From NCBI GenBank assembly GCA_015067495.1, contig SVMI01000004.1, forward strand, positions 1 to 64,000: a stretch of DNA of 64,000 bases. Direction: 5' to 3'. Below, piece after piece: positions 7,913 to 16,350 of this stretch. Position 1 is the first letter of the stretch. The number at the start of each line of letters is the position of its first letter. This DNA is from Oscillospiraceae bacterium. GTDB lineage: Bacteria > Bacillota > Clostridia > Oscillospirales > Oscillospiraceae. The notes under the pieces were generated by a model, which saw only the letters and a program-made list of their open reading frames with translations, was not told where the DNA came from and ran no database searches. A program made the position numbers and the translations under genes.

Positions 7913-8845
7913 GTGGCTTGGCTTGAGATCACCGTACATACCACCCCCGATTCTATCGAAGATACCGCCGCCTTTCTGACCGCCTGCGGCTTTGAGGAGC
8001 TGCTTCTGGAGGATCAGACCCAATTTGAGGATTTTCTGGAGCAGAACAAGGCATATTGGGACTACATCGACGAAGAGCTGCAGCAGCAGCTGCAGGGCTT
8101 GTGCCGCATCAAGCTGTATCTGGAGGAAACTGACGAGGAAGCACTGGCTCGGCTGAAGGCACTCGTCGAGAGCAGAGGTCTGCCCTTGACCGTCCAGACC
8201 CTTCCCGAAACCGACTGGGAAAACAGCTGGCAGGACAACTATCCCGCTGTGGAGGTCGGTCAAAAGCTGACTGTCCTGCCCTATTGGCTGAAGGACACCG
8301 ACCAAAGCGGTCGTATTCCCGTGATCCTCGACCCCGGTCTGACCTTCGGCACCGGCGCGCATCCCTCTACTCAGATGGTACTGGAAGCCATGGAAGCGCT
8401 GGTAAAGCCCGGCGCACGCTGTCTTGATCTGGGCAGCGGCAGCGGCATTCTGTCCATCGCCGCCCTCCGCTTGGGCGCAGAGGAAGCCATCGGCGTGGAC
8501 ATCGACCCCAAGGCAGAGGATATTGCCCGGGAGAATGCCGCCTATAACGACCTCTCCGCCCCCGCCTTCACCGCCTGCACCGGCGACGTGACCGCAGACA
8601 AAAAGCTGATGGATCGCCTTGCCGCGACAGAATATGATCTGGTTTTTGTGAACATCGTCGCCGATGTGATCATTCACCTATCCCCCGTGCTGCCCCATTT
8701 TTTAACGGAACGCAGCACTTTGATCTGCTCCGGCATTCTGGACAGCCGCCTTGACGATGTGACCGCGGCGATCCAAAGGGCAGGTCTGACTGTTACCGAA
8801 ACCAAAGCCAAGGAGGATTGGCGCTGCATCATCGCCAAGAAATGA
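7913..8845 (+). CDS. prmA: Ribosomal protein L11 methyltransferase
   Basis: SAM-dependent enzyme that methylates L11. 310 residues. N-terminal substrate-recognition domain about 1-110 (WLEITVHTTPDSIEDTAAFLTACGFEELLLED), then a class I methyltransferase fold: PGLTFGTGAHPSTQMVLEA, motif I LDLGSGSGILSIAALRLGA near residue 165, acidic GVDIDPKAEDIARENA, and NIVADVI as the catalytic-pocket motif. The first plausible start is GTG at 7913 with GGGAGGGG upstream. The next gene starts 4 bp after the stop, so they are cotranscribed. Confidence 0.93.
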   Translation: MAWLEITVHTTPDSIEDTAAFLTACGFEELLLEDQTQFEDFLEQNKAYWDYIDEELQQQLQGLCRIKLYLEETDEEALARLKALVESRGLPLTVQTLPETDWENSWQDNYPAVEVGQKLTVLPYWLKDTDQSGRIPVILDPGLTFGTGAHPSTQMVLEAMEALVKPGARCLDLGSGSGILSIAALRLGAEEAIGVDIDPKAEDIARENAAYNDLSAPAFTACTGDVTADKKLMDRLAATEYDLVFVNIVADVIIHLSPVLPHFLTERSTLICSGILDSRLDDVTAAIQRAGLTVTETKAKEDWRCIIAKK

Positions 8846-8849
8846 TTGT

Positions 8850-9887
8850 ATGAGCATTCCCTACCGTGTCCGCCAAATGCTGCGGCGGTTTGCCATTGTG
8901 CTGCTGGTGCTGGTGATCCTCGCCGTTGCGCTTCTGGCATCGTGGCTGCTGTGGCTGAGCCGATATGTAGTCTACACCGACGAAGGCGCAAAGATTGACT
9001 TCAGTCTGTCCGGCACTCTGCCCGCCGGTGAGATCGCCACCGCTCCCGCCCCGGGAGAAACTGTTCCAATTACATATGTAGACCCGGACGATCTGATCCC
9101 GGAGCTTCCTGCGGAGCTGACCCAGCTGAATGGCTACAGCGTATCTGCCGAGATGCTTCTGGACGATCCTGACGGCGTCGCCGCCGCACTTGCGGAGCTG
9201 CCCAAGGGTTCGACGGTGCTGCTGAGCGTCAAGAACCTGCGCGGCGAATTTCTCTACTCCTCCACCCTCGGACGCACCAGCGACAAGCTGGATTCCGTGA
9301 AGGTCGACCGCATCATCCGCACCCTGAAGGAGCGAGGCTGCTATGTGATCGCAGAGATCCCCGCATTTCAGGACTATTGGTTCTTCCTCGATGACGAAAA
9401 CGGGCGTGTTCCCTACGGTCTGCCCCGGGACGGCGGCAACGGCGCACTGTGGCTGGATCAGAGCGGCCCGTGCTACTGGCTGAACCCCGCCTCCAACGGC
9501 GCGCTGAATTATCTGGTGCAGATCATCACGGAGCTGCGCACCCTCGGCTTTGACGAGGTGCTGCTTCGCAATTTCCGCTTCCCCGACACCGATATGATCC
9601 GCTTTGAGGGTGACCGATACGAAGCACTGCAAAAGGCAGCCAACACGCTGGTACAGGCAAGTGCTGCAGAGACCTTTACCCTTTCCTTCGCGGAAACGGA
9701 CATCATTCTCCCTGAGGGTCGCTGCCGGCTGTACGCGTCCGGGATCTCCGCAGGCGATATTCCCGCCTTTGTGTCCGATCTGGCACTGGCAGACCCCACC
9801 GTTCAGCTGGTATTCCTGACAGACCTGCTGGACACCCGCTTTGAGCAATACAGCGTCCTGCGCCCGCTGGATGTAAACGCAGAATAA
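8850..9887 (+). CDS. Membrane-anchored glycoside-hydrolase-like protein (DUF4015-like)
   Basis: 345 residues. One N-terminal membrane segment (about 15-37, IVLLVLVILAVALLASWLLW) anchors an extracytoplasmic domain. The body has TIM-barrel-like signatures: NGYSVSAEMLLDD, KGSTVLLSVKNLRGEFLYSS, LKERGCYVIAEIPAF, CYWLNPASNGALNYLVQII and ELRTLGFDEVLLRNFRFPDT. The last two match the pattern of the putative glycosyl hydrolase family DUF4015 (WLNP..., ..LGFDEI.FDYIRFP), though the usual D.IRFP acidic pair is altered to RNFRFP, so catalysis is uncertain. Cotranscribed with prmA; that pairing offers no functional clue. Likely cell-envelope role. Confidence 0.6.
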   Translation: MSIPYRVRQMLRRFAIVLLVLVILAVALLASWLLWLSRYVVYTDEGAKIDFSLSGTLPAGEIATAPAPGETVPITYVDPDDLIPELPAELTQLNGYSVSAEMLLDDPDGVAAALAELPKGSTVLLSVKNLRGEFLYSSTLGRTSDKLDSVKVDRIIRTLKERGCYVIAEIPAFQDYWFFLDDENGRVPYGLPRDGGNGALWLDQSGPCYWLNPASNGALNYLVQIITELRTLGFDEVLLRNFRFPDTDMIRFEGDRYEALQKAANTLVQASAAETFTLSFAETDIILPEGRCRLYASGISAGDIPAFVSDLALADPTVQLVFLTDLLDTRFEQYSVLRPLDVNAE

Positions 9888-9889
9888 AG

Positions 9890-9921
9890 AAAAAGCGTGC
9901 TGCTTTCGCAGCACGCTTTTT
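9890..9921. terminator. Bidirectional terminator between the prmA operon and galE
   Basis: Perfect stem AAAAAGCGTGCTGC/GCAGCACGCTTTTT with loop TTTC; A and T tracts on both sides serve the convergent genes. Confidence 0.9.
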
Positions 9922-9922
9922 C

Positions 9923-10939
9923 TTATGCATCGAAGCCTTTGGGGTTGTTCTTCTGCCAATTCCACGAATCGCGGCACATATCATCCAGCGTCTTTTCTGC
10001 CTTCCAGCCGAGAAGCTTTTCACTCTTTTCGGGGTTGGCGTAGCAGGTGGCGATGTCGCCGGGACGGCGGTCGGTGATCACATAGGGAACGTCCACGCCA
10101 TTGACCTTCATGAAGCTGTGAACCATATCCAGCACGCTGTAGCCTGTGCCGGTACCCAGATTGAAGACCTCGCAGCCCTTGTTTTCAAGGACGAACTTCA
10201 CCGCCGCCACGTGACCCTTGGCAAGATCCACCACATGGATGTAATCCCGGACGCCCGTGCCGTCATGGGTGTCGTAGTCGTTGCCGAAAACGCCCAGTTT
10301 TTCCCGGCGACCGATGGCGGTCTGGGTGATGTAGGGCATCAGGTTGTTGGGAATACCCCGGGGGTCTTCACCGATGCGACCGCTGGCATGGGCGCCGATG
10401 GGGTTGAAGTAACGCAGCAGCACGATGCCCCACTCCTTGTCCGCATGTGCCATGCCGGAGAGGATCTGCTCGGTCATGTACTTTGTCCAGCCGTAGGGAT
10501 TGGTGCAGTTTCCCGTGCGGGAGGTCTCCCGCAGGGGCATCTCGTTATCCGCAGAGTAGACCGTGGCGGAGGAGGAGAAGATGATGTTCTTCATACCCAC
10601 TTCCTTCATCACTTTCGTCAGCATGAGGGTAGAGTTGAGGTTGTTGTCGTAGTACTCCCACGGCATGGCGACGGACTCGCCCACCGCCTTGAGTCCTGCA
10701 AAGTGGATCACGCAGCTGATCTCATTTTCCGCGAAGATCTTGTGCAGCAGTGCTTCGTCACGAACATCGCCCTCGTAGAACTTGAGGGTCTTGCCGGTGA
10801 TCTCCTGCACGCGCTTCAGACTTTCGGGATTGGAGTTGCACAGATTGTCGATGACCACAACATCATAGCCGCTTTCCAGCAGCTCCACGCAGGTATGAGA
10901 GCCAATATAACCGGCGCCGCCGGTAACCAGAATATTCAT
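9923..10939 (-). CDS. galE: UDP-glucose 4-epimerase
   Basis: Interconverts UDP-glucose and UDP-galactose for galactose use and envelope polysaccharide synthesis. 338 residues from ATG 10939 (AAGGAG site upstream; the frame could extend six codons). Short-chain dehydrogenase features: NAD-binding GGAGYIGS near residue 8, catalytic SSSATVY and YGWTK (YxxxK), NPIGAHASGRIGEDP, and the C-terminal RRPGDIATCYANPEK typical of GalE. No Leloir neighbours lie beside it. A partial dispersed repeat (10971-11011) lies between it and its upstream region. Confidence 0.95.
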   Translation of the reverse strand: MNILVTGGAGYIGSHTCVELLESGYDVVVIDNLCNSNPESLKRVQEITGKTLKFYEGDVRDEALLHKIFAENEISCVIHFAGLKAVGESVAMPWEYYDNNLNSTLMLTKVMKEVGMKNIIFSSSATVYSADNEMPLRETSRTGNCTNPYGWTKYMTEQILSGMAHADKEWGIVLLRYFNPIGAHASGRIGEDPRGIPNNLMPYITQTAIGRREKLGVFGNDYDTHDGTGVRDYIHVVDLAKGHVAAVKFVLENKGCEVFNLGTGTGYSVLDMVHSFMKVNGVDVPYVITDRRPGDIATCYANPEKSEKLLGWKAEKTLDDMCRDSWNWQKNNPKGFDA

Positions 10940-10970
10940 AAGGAAGCTCCTTTGCATTACAAATTCAAGA

Positions 10971-11011
10971 TGTCATTGCGAACCAGTCCGCAGACTGGTG
11001 TGGCAATCTCT
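10971..11011. repeat. Partial copy of the dispersed palindromic repeat
   Basis: TGTCATTGCGAACCAGTC...CTGGTGTGGCAATCTC with a small palindrome CCAGTCCGCAGACTGG. It corresponds to the left arm of the element at 7795-7886, with compensating changes that keep the hairpin. Confidence 0.75.
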
Positions 11012-11090
11012 TTTTCTATTTTACGTCAAATGTCCTCAAAAAGCAAGAGCGCAGCTTTGCACTTTTTCACGACGTGTGTGCAGTTTTCTG

Positions 11091-12470
11091 TTACCCATAT
11101 GCCTTTGCCGCCTCGAGAACTGTATCGATACCGTTTTTGTAATCCTCTAAAGTCGGATAGACAATCATATCCGGCATCAGCGCATCGAAGGGTTCTTCCC
11201 TGTTCAGATCCAGCGGAACAGTCGCGACCCGATAGGTAAGACCGCTGTCGGGCAGCTTGGATGGGTCATTTCTGACACCAACAAAGAAGGAGCCTTCGCC
11301 GGCAGGCACGCCCATAAGTACCGCTGTCCCGATCTCCTGCTTGATCTCATAAGCCATAACCACCGACTGGGAAAACGAACCCTGATCGATCAACACGCAG
11401 ACATTCTCGATCTGGGGCAGCTTCAGCGCCTGCAGCAGCCGGGGATAGCCCGTCATAAATGTCATACCGCCACTGTTGCGCCGCAGATCCACGATCACCT
11501 TGGTGATCTGCTCATGCTGCCGAAGGTCAGCCATGAAGCTTTCAAACATCTGCTTAAGGGTCTCGTCCCATTCCTCCGCAAAGCGATTGATTCGCACGAA
11601 CGCGGTATTTTCCTCCTCCAATATCTCGTACCAGAAATTCTCCTCATCCCAGTATTGGAAGGAGAAGGCATATGTATTGTAGATGCTCCGGGATTCCGTC
11701 GGCACATCTCCAAGCGCCTGTATGGTAGTCGGCGGCAGAAAAACAGTATGCCGCTCGCCATCCTCCGTCTCAAGCTCAAACGCCGCTTTTTCAGTCGCCG
11801 ATTGCAGAATACCGGCTTCCTTCAGCAGAATCGGCTGACAGAGCAATTCCTCCGCAAGGTAGCTGATCAGTCCGTACTCATTTTCCACGGGAACATACGG
11901 GGTCAGCCGCCGGATGACCTCTTCAAGGGCAATGCCGTTGATGGAAATCAGCTTTGCATACATCAAATCCTTGTACTGTACCGGCAGCACCACCACGCGG
12001 TATTCCACGTCCTGCCCCACAAAAAACGGCTCAAAGAGGATCTGAAATACGCGTGTAATTTCCGGGTACAGCTGTGAATGGACATCCCCCAAGGACGCGA
12101 CGAGCTTCTGAAGCTCCAATGTGATCTGTGTATCCGTCAGTTCTGCAAGCTTTGGGATCAGCGCATTGACGCGCGCCAAAAAGTCCTCGCGCAGCTGGCG
12201 ATCCTCCAAATATCCGATGGTCGTGCCGAGACCCTGAATGGCGTAATAGTACATGTGGGATTTCCCACTCTGAAACAGCGGATAATTGTCCATAAAATCC
12301 TGCGCAAGGTGCAGTACGTCCTCTTCCCAATCCTTCTCACGTTTTGTCTCGTGGAAGTATGTATATTCCTCCGGCTTGCCGTTATAGGGCTGCCACGCAG
12401 ACACCTCCGGCTGCCGACAGCCGCAGAGCAGCAGCGCAAGAAGCAAAACAAGCGCAAAGATCCTCTTCAT
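11091..12470 (-). CDS. S41-type peptidase-like lipoprotein
   Basis: 459 residues. A lipoprotein signal peptide ends in LLLCGC, so the mature protein is probably anchored by Cys-18, consistent with lgt in this window. The N-terminal half is mixed alpha/beta, with a region resembling a degenerate PDZ-like segment (ISINGIALEEVIRRL, about 170-185). The C-terminal half has the tail-specific protease core: VIVDLRRNSGGMTFM and LIDQGSFSQSVVMAYEIK, where the serine of SFSQS fits the nucleophile position, followed by GVPAGEGSFFVG. The usual catalytic lysine (TxGK) is not evident, so activity is uncertain. Single gene with its own promoter (12549-12577). Confidence 0.8.
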   Translation of the reverse strand: MKRIFALVLLLALLLCGCRQPEVSAWQPYNGKPEEYTYFHETKREKDWEEDVLHLAQDFMDNYPLFQSGKSHMYYYAIQGLGTTIGYLEDRQLREDFLARVNALIPKLAELTDTQITLELQKLVASLGDVHSQLYPEITRVFQILFEPFFVGQDVEYRVVVLPVQYKDLMYAKLISINGIALEEVIRRLTPYVPVENEYGLISYLAEELLCQPILLKEAGILQSATEKAAFELETEDGERHTVFLPPTTIQALGDVPTESRSIYNTYAFSFQYWDEENFWYEILEEENTAFVRINRFAEEWDETLKQMFESFMADLRQHEQITKVIVDLRRNSGGMTFMTGYPRLLQALKLPQIENVCVLIDQGSFSQSVVMAYEIKQEIGTAVLMGVPAGEGSFFVGVRNDPSKLPDSGLTYRVATVPLDLNREEPFDALMPDMIVYPTLEDYKNGIDTVLEAAKAYG

Positions 12471-12548
12471 TGGGTTTTCTCCTTTCCGATTTTTCGTTCC
12501 CTATTCTATAACGAACGAACGCGACCTTTTTAGACACTCTTTGCGGTT

Positions 12549-12577
12549 ATCATAGCATAAACTCCCCCATTAGGCAA
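12549..12577 (-). promoter_or_regulatory. Promoter of the S41-like lipoprotein gene
   Basis: TTGCCT (12572-12577), 17-bp spacer, TATGAT (12549-12554) on the minus strand. Confidence 0.6.
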
Positions 12578-12630
12578 TACTGCGTCCGGGTCACGGGCGC
12601 AGGGAAAATACACGTCCCATCGTTTTTTAC

Positions 12631-12659
12631 TTGCTATTTTCTATAAATATAGGTATAAT
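12631..12659 (+). promoter_or_regulatory. Promoter of the ansA-ppaC-holB-ricT operon
   Basis: TTGCTA (12631-12636), 17-bp spacer, TATAAT (12654-12659), 53 bp upstream of the ansA start. Confidence 0.75.
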
Positions 12660-12711
12660 GTTATGAGGAGTGTTTTGCACTTTTGAATTTGCAACGATCG
12701 GAGGGTGTGCC

Positions 12712-13710
12712 ATGCCCGGTAAAAAGAGAATACTTTTGCTGACCACAGGCGGCACCATCGCCTCTGTCCCGGGTGCTGACGGCTTGGAGCCTCGCCGCTC
12801 CGAGGTCATGGATCGGGAGCTTCACCTGCTGGACACCTATTACGATATTTCCGTCAAGGATGTCATGTGCCTTGACTCATCCAATATCCGCCCCGCCGAA
12901 TGGCAGCAGATGGCGACCGCCATTTTCGAAAACCGCCACGGCTTCGACGGCATCGTGGTCTCCCACGGCACGGACACCATGGCATATTCTGCCTCGGCGA
13001 TCTCCTTTATGCTGCAGGACATTGACCTTCCTGTGGTGTTCACCGGCTCGCAGCTGCCCCTTGCGGACATGCTCTCTGACGGGCCGAGCAATCTTCGTAC
13101 CGCCTTTGCCATGGCAGCATCGGGAAAACCGGGCGTTTTTCTGGCGTTTGACCGCAAGATCATGCTGGGCTGCCGTGCCGTTAAGGTGCGCGCCTCCGGC
13201 TTCTCTGCCTTCCAAAGCGTAAACGCCCGCTATGCCGGCATCGTCACCAATCAGGGTCTGACCCTTGACGAGCGGATCCTTCCCTGCCCACAAGCCCCCG
13301 CGAAACTGAAAACGGAGCTGTGCGAGCAGGTATTTTTGCTCAAGCTGACCCCCGGTCTTGATCCGGCAATCTTCAAGGCACTCACCGCTATGGGCTACAA
13401 GGGCATCGTGGTGGAAGCCTTTGGTCTGGGCGGCATGAACGTGCTGCACCGGGGTCTTGAGGGTGTCGCCTATGCCATCGAGCATGACATCAGCGTGGTC
13501 ATTACCACCCAGTGTCTTTACGACAGCAGCGACCTGCGGGTCTATCAGGTGGGAAAAAAGCTGCTGGAGCTGGGTGTCATCCAAGGTCGCGACATGACCA
13601 CGGAAGCCGCCATGACGAAGCTCATGTGGCTGCTGGGTCAGGGTCTGACCCCCAATGAGATCCGCGCCCAATTTACTCAAAACCTTGCAGGAGAAATTTC
13701 TGAAGGATGA
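12712..13710 (+). CDS. ansA: L-asparaginase (type I, cytoplasmic)
   Basis: Hydrolyses asparagine to aspartate and ammonia. 332 residues from ATG 12712, chosen for the GGAGGGTG site 7 bases upstream. Both catalytic triad motifs are clear: LLTTGGTIAS near residue 10 (nucleophilic Thr) and VSHGTDTMAYSASAISFML near residue 83 (Thr-Asp-Lys type motif). VFTGSQLPL and the C-terminal GLGGMNV segment fit the cytoplasmic type I form; no signal peptide is seen. First gene of a four-gene operon with ppaC 21 bp downstream. Confidence 0.92.
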   Translation: MPGKKRILLLTTGGTIASVPGADGLEPRRSEVMDRELHLLDTYYDISVKDVMCLDSSNIRPAEWQQMATAIFENRHGFDGIVVSHGTDTMAYSASAISFMLQDIDLPVVFTGSQLPLADMLSDGPSNLRTAFAMAASGKPGVFLAFDRKIMLGCRAVKVRASGFSAFQSVNARYAGIVTNQGLTLDERILPCPQAPAKLKTELCEQVFLLKLTPGLDPAIFKALTAMGYKGIVVEAFGLGGMNVLHRGLEGVAYAIEHDISVVITTQCLYDSSDLRVYQVGKKLLELGVIQGRDMTTEAAMTKLMWLLGQGLTPNEIRAQFTQNLAGEISEG

Positions 13711-13731
13711 TCATCAATAAGGAGGATTTTT

Positions 13732-15345
13732 ATGGACACCATTTACGTCACCGGTCACCGCAACCCGGACACCGACTCGATCGTCGCTGCGATGGCGTAC
13801 GCTGCCCTTCGCAACGCTCTGGGTGACCGTGAATATGAAGCCGCCTGCCTCGGTCAGGTTTCTGATGAAACACAGATCGTGCTGGATCGCTTCGGCTTTC
13901 AGCCTCCGAAGCGCATCACCAGTATGCATACGCAGGTCAAGGACTTGGACTTTGACCGCCCGCCGGTGTTCTCCACCGCAGTTACCATGGGTCGCGCGTG
14001 GAAAATGCTGGGTCAGCTGACGAATATCAATGCCATCCCCGTCGCCAACGAGGACGGCACGCTCTACGGCATGCTTTCCCGTACCGATGTCGCTGACTAC
14101 AACATGAGCCTTGTTTCCACCGGTCGGCTGGATGCCGTGCCGCTTTTCAACCTGCTTTCCGTTCTGGAGGGCAAGGTCATCAACGACGCCGGTGAGCAGA
14201 CCGATGAGATCTCCGGCGAAGTGATCATCGCCCTGCCCCAGAGCCGGGACAATCTGGTCTTTAACAAGAAAGAAACCGTCGTTTTGTGCGGACACCAGCC
14301 GGATATGATTCGCCGCGCGTTGGAAATGAACGTCAACTGCCTTGTGCTGTGTCAGGCAGAGCTTTCTGAGGAGCTGCGCGCCCTTCCCACCAAGACCTGC
14401 GTTATTTCCACGCCCTTTGACGCCTACCACGCGGTGCAGCTGATCTTCCAGTCCACCCCCATCGGACGCATCTGCAACACGGAAGACCTTGTCTGCTTCC
14501 ATCTGGAGGATCGGGTGGATGATGTGCGGGAAAAAATGCTCAAGCACCGCCATCCCAGCTATCCCATTTTAGACGAAGACGAGCAGGTCGTGGGCGTTCT
14601 GACCCGGTATCACCTGCTGCGTCCCCGCCGCAAGAGAGTGGTTCTGGTGGATCACAATGAGGCATCCCAGTCCGTTCCGGGCTTGGAGGAAGCCGAGATC
14701 CTCGAGATCATCGATCATCACCGTCTGGCGGATATTCAGACCGCCAACCCCATTTATGTGCGCAACGAGCCGGTTGGCTCTACCAACACCATCATCGCCG
14801 GTATGTTCCAGGATCGTGGTCTGATGCCGTCGGACAAAATGGCGGGCATGATGGCTGCCGCGATCCTTTCAGACACCGTCATGTTCAAATCCCCCACCTG
14901 CACCGACCGGGATATCCGCACCGCCGAGCGCATGGCGCGCATTGCCAATATTTCTCTGGACGAGCTGGGCAGAGAGATCTTCTCCGCTTCTTTGGACTCG
15001 AAGACTGTCGAGGATCTCCTGATGTCCGACTACAAGGAGTTCCACATCGCCGGTCACGACCTTGCGGTGGCGCAGATCACCTGCGTTGACAGCCCCAAAA
15101 TGCTGGAACGCAAGGAGGAATTTCTCGCTCAGATGCGCAAGGTCATGGAGCAAAAAGGCTTCAGCATGATGCTCCTGATGCTCACCGACGTGCTGCTGGA
15201 AGGCACGCAGATCATCTATCTGGGTGATGACGAGATCATTCAGCAGGCCTTCAATATCACTCCCAAGGAGAACGCACTGTTCCTGCCCGGTATCATGAGC
15301 CGCAAGAAGCAGGTCATTCCCATGCTGTCGGCTCTGTGGGGTTAA
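13732..15345 (+). CDS. ppaC: Manganese-dependent inorganic pyrophosphatase with CBS and DRTGG domains
   Basis: Family II pyrophosphatase, hydrolysing PPi made by polymerases and PRTases. 537 residues, about 230 longer than the plain enzyme because a regulatory insert splits the DHH domain: DHH part 1 (VTGHRNPDTDSI, residues 5-16), CBS motif (about 70-130, INAIPVANEDGTLYGMLSRTDVADY), DRTGG-like domain (about 190-245), second CBS (about 260-305, HPSYPILDEDEQVVGVLTRY), then DHH continued (LVDHNE, IDHHRLADI, EPVGSTNTIIA) and DHHA2 with SRKKQVIP near the end. CBS-PPases of this type bind adenine nucleotides and, with DRTGG, diadenosine polyphosphates. Coupled with holB 18 bp downstream. Confidence 0.93.
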   Translation: MDTIYVTGHRNPDTDSIVAAMAYAALRNALGDREYEAACLGQVSDETQIVLDRFGFQPPKRITSMHTQVKDLDFDRPPVFSTAVTMGRAWKMLGQLTNINAIPVANEDGTLYGMLSRTDVADYNMSLVSTGRLDAVPLFNLLSVLEGKVINDAGEQTDEISGEVIIALPQSRDNLVFNKKETVVLCGHQPDMIRRALEMNVNCLVLCQAELSEELRALPTKTCVISTPFDAYHAVQLIFQSTPIGRICNTEDLVCFHLEDRVDDVREKMLKHRHPSYPILDEDEQVVGVLTRYHLLRPRRKRVVLVDHNEASQSVPGLEEAEILEIIDHHRLADIQTANPIYVRNEPVGSTNTIIAGMFQDRGLMPSDKMAGMMAAAILSDTVMFKSPTCTDRDIRTAERMARIANISLDELGREIFSASLDSKTVEDLLMSDYKEFHIAGHDLAVAQITCVDSPKMLERKEEFLAQMRKVMEQKGFSMMLLMLTDVLLEGTQIIYLGDDEIIQQAFNITPKENALFLPGIMSRKKQVIPMLSALWG

Positions 15346-15363
15346 TGAAAACGAGGTAATACA

Positions 15364-16311
15364 ATGTCTTTTGACGCACTTCTCGGCAACGACCGCCTGA
15401 AAGAAAACTTAAAAGTGGCTCTTGCCCGGAAGCGCATTTCCCATTTTTACCTGATCTCCGGGCCGGAGGGGTCAGGCAAGCACACCCTTGCCCGCCTGCT
15501 CAGTGCTGCCATTCTGTGTCAGGGTGCTGATGTCCCCTGCGGCACGTGTCGTGCCTGCCGCAAGGTGATGGAGGGTAGCCACCCCGACGTGATCACCGTG
15601 AACGACCCGGAGCATAAAAATGTTGCCGTCAAGATCGTCCGCGCCGCCCGGGATGATGTGTACATCCGTCCCAACGAGAGCGAACACAAGATCTACATTT
15701 TCCCGCAGGAGCTGGGTATCGAGGGTCAGAACGCGCTGCTGAAAATTTTGGAAGAGCCGCCGGCTTACGGCGTTTTCCTGCTGCTGACGGACAACCCGGA
15801 GCGACTGCTTCCCACCATCCGCTCCCGCTGCACCGAACTGGCGCTGAAGAGTCTGCCCACGCAGCTGCTGAAGAAGGAGCTGGCGAAGGAATTTCCCGCA
15901 GTGCCGGAGGATACATTGCTGGCTGCCATTTCCCGCAGCGGCGGTTATCTCGGTCAGGCGCGCGCATTTTTACAGCAAGGTGATGCCCTGCCCGCCCAGA
16001 CGGAACAATTCCTGCAAAGCTTCGCCTCCCGCAATGCGCTGCAGCTGGCGCAAACCCTAACCCCCATGGAAAAATGGAAGCGGGATCAGCTGATCCCCAC
16101 ACTGGAGAGCTGGATCGCCCTTTTGGAGGAAGCCCTCACCTGCCGCAGCGGCATGAAGGCACTGCATCCGCTGACGGGTCAGCTTGCCGCCCAGCGCAGC
16201 GCGCAGGAGCTTCTGCAGGCAGTTCTGTGCCTGCAAAAAGCAGTCACTTATGCCCAAGGCAACGTCTCCCCTGCAGCCGTCTGCGGCTGGCTGCTGTGGA
16301 ATTTACGTTAA
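15364..16311 (+). CDS. holB: DNA polymerase III delta-prime subunit
   Basis: Clamp-loader subunit of the replisome. 315 residues. AAA+ fold with P-loop ISGPEGSGKHTLARLL near residue 35, a four-cysteine zinc module (CQGADVPCGTCRAC, about 57-70), sensor-1 region LLLTDNPERLLPTIRSRC and the SRC motif of clamp loaders at about residue 153. A DnaX-like length is absent, so delta-prime rather than tau/gamma. In B. subtilis holB is followed by ricT (yaaT), the same order as here. Confidence 0.93.
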   Translation: MSFDALLGNDRLKENLKVALARKRISHFYLISGPEGSGKHTLARLLSAAILCQGADVPCGTCRACRKVMEGSHPDVITVNDPEHKNVAVKIVRAARDDVYIRPNESEHKIYIFPQELGIEGQNALLKILEEPPAYGVFLLLTDNPERLLPTIRSRCTELALKSLPTQLLKKELAKEFPAVPEDTLLAAISRSGGYLGQARAFLQQGDALPAQTEQFLQSFASRNALQLAQTLTPMEKWKRDQLIPTLESWIALLEEALTCRSGMKALHPLTGQLAAQRSAQELLQAVLCLQKAVTYAQGNVSPAAVCGWLLWNLR

Positions 16312-16350
16312 AATTTTACGGAATCATCCGTTTAGAATAAGGAGAAACCA

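Noticed and set aside
11091-12470. Fully active C-terminal processing peptidase.
   Set aside because: The serine region is present but the usual catalytic lysine motif was not found, so only an S41-like call is given.
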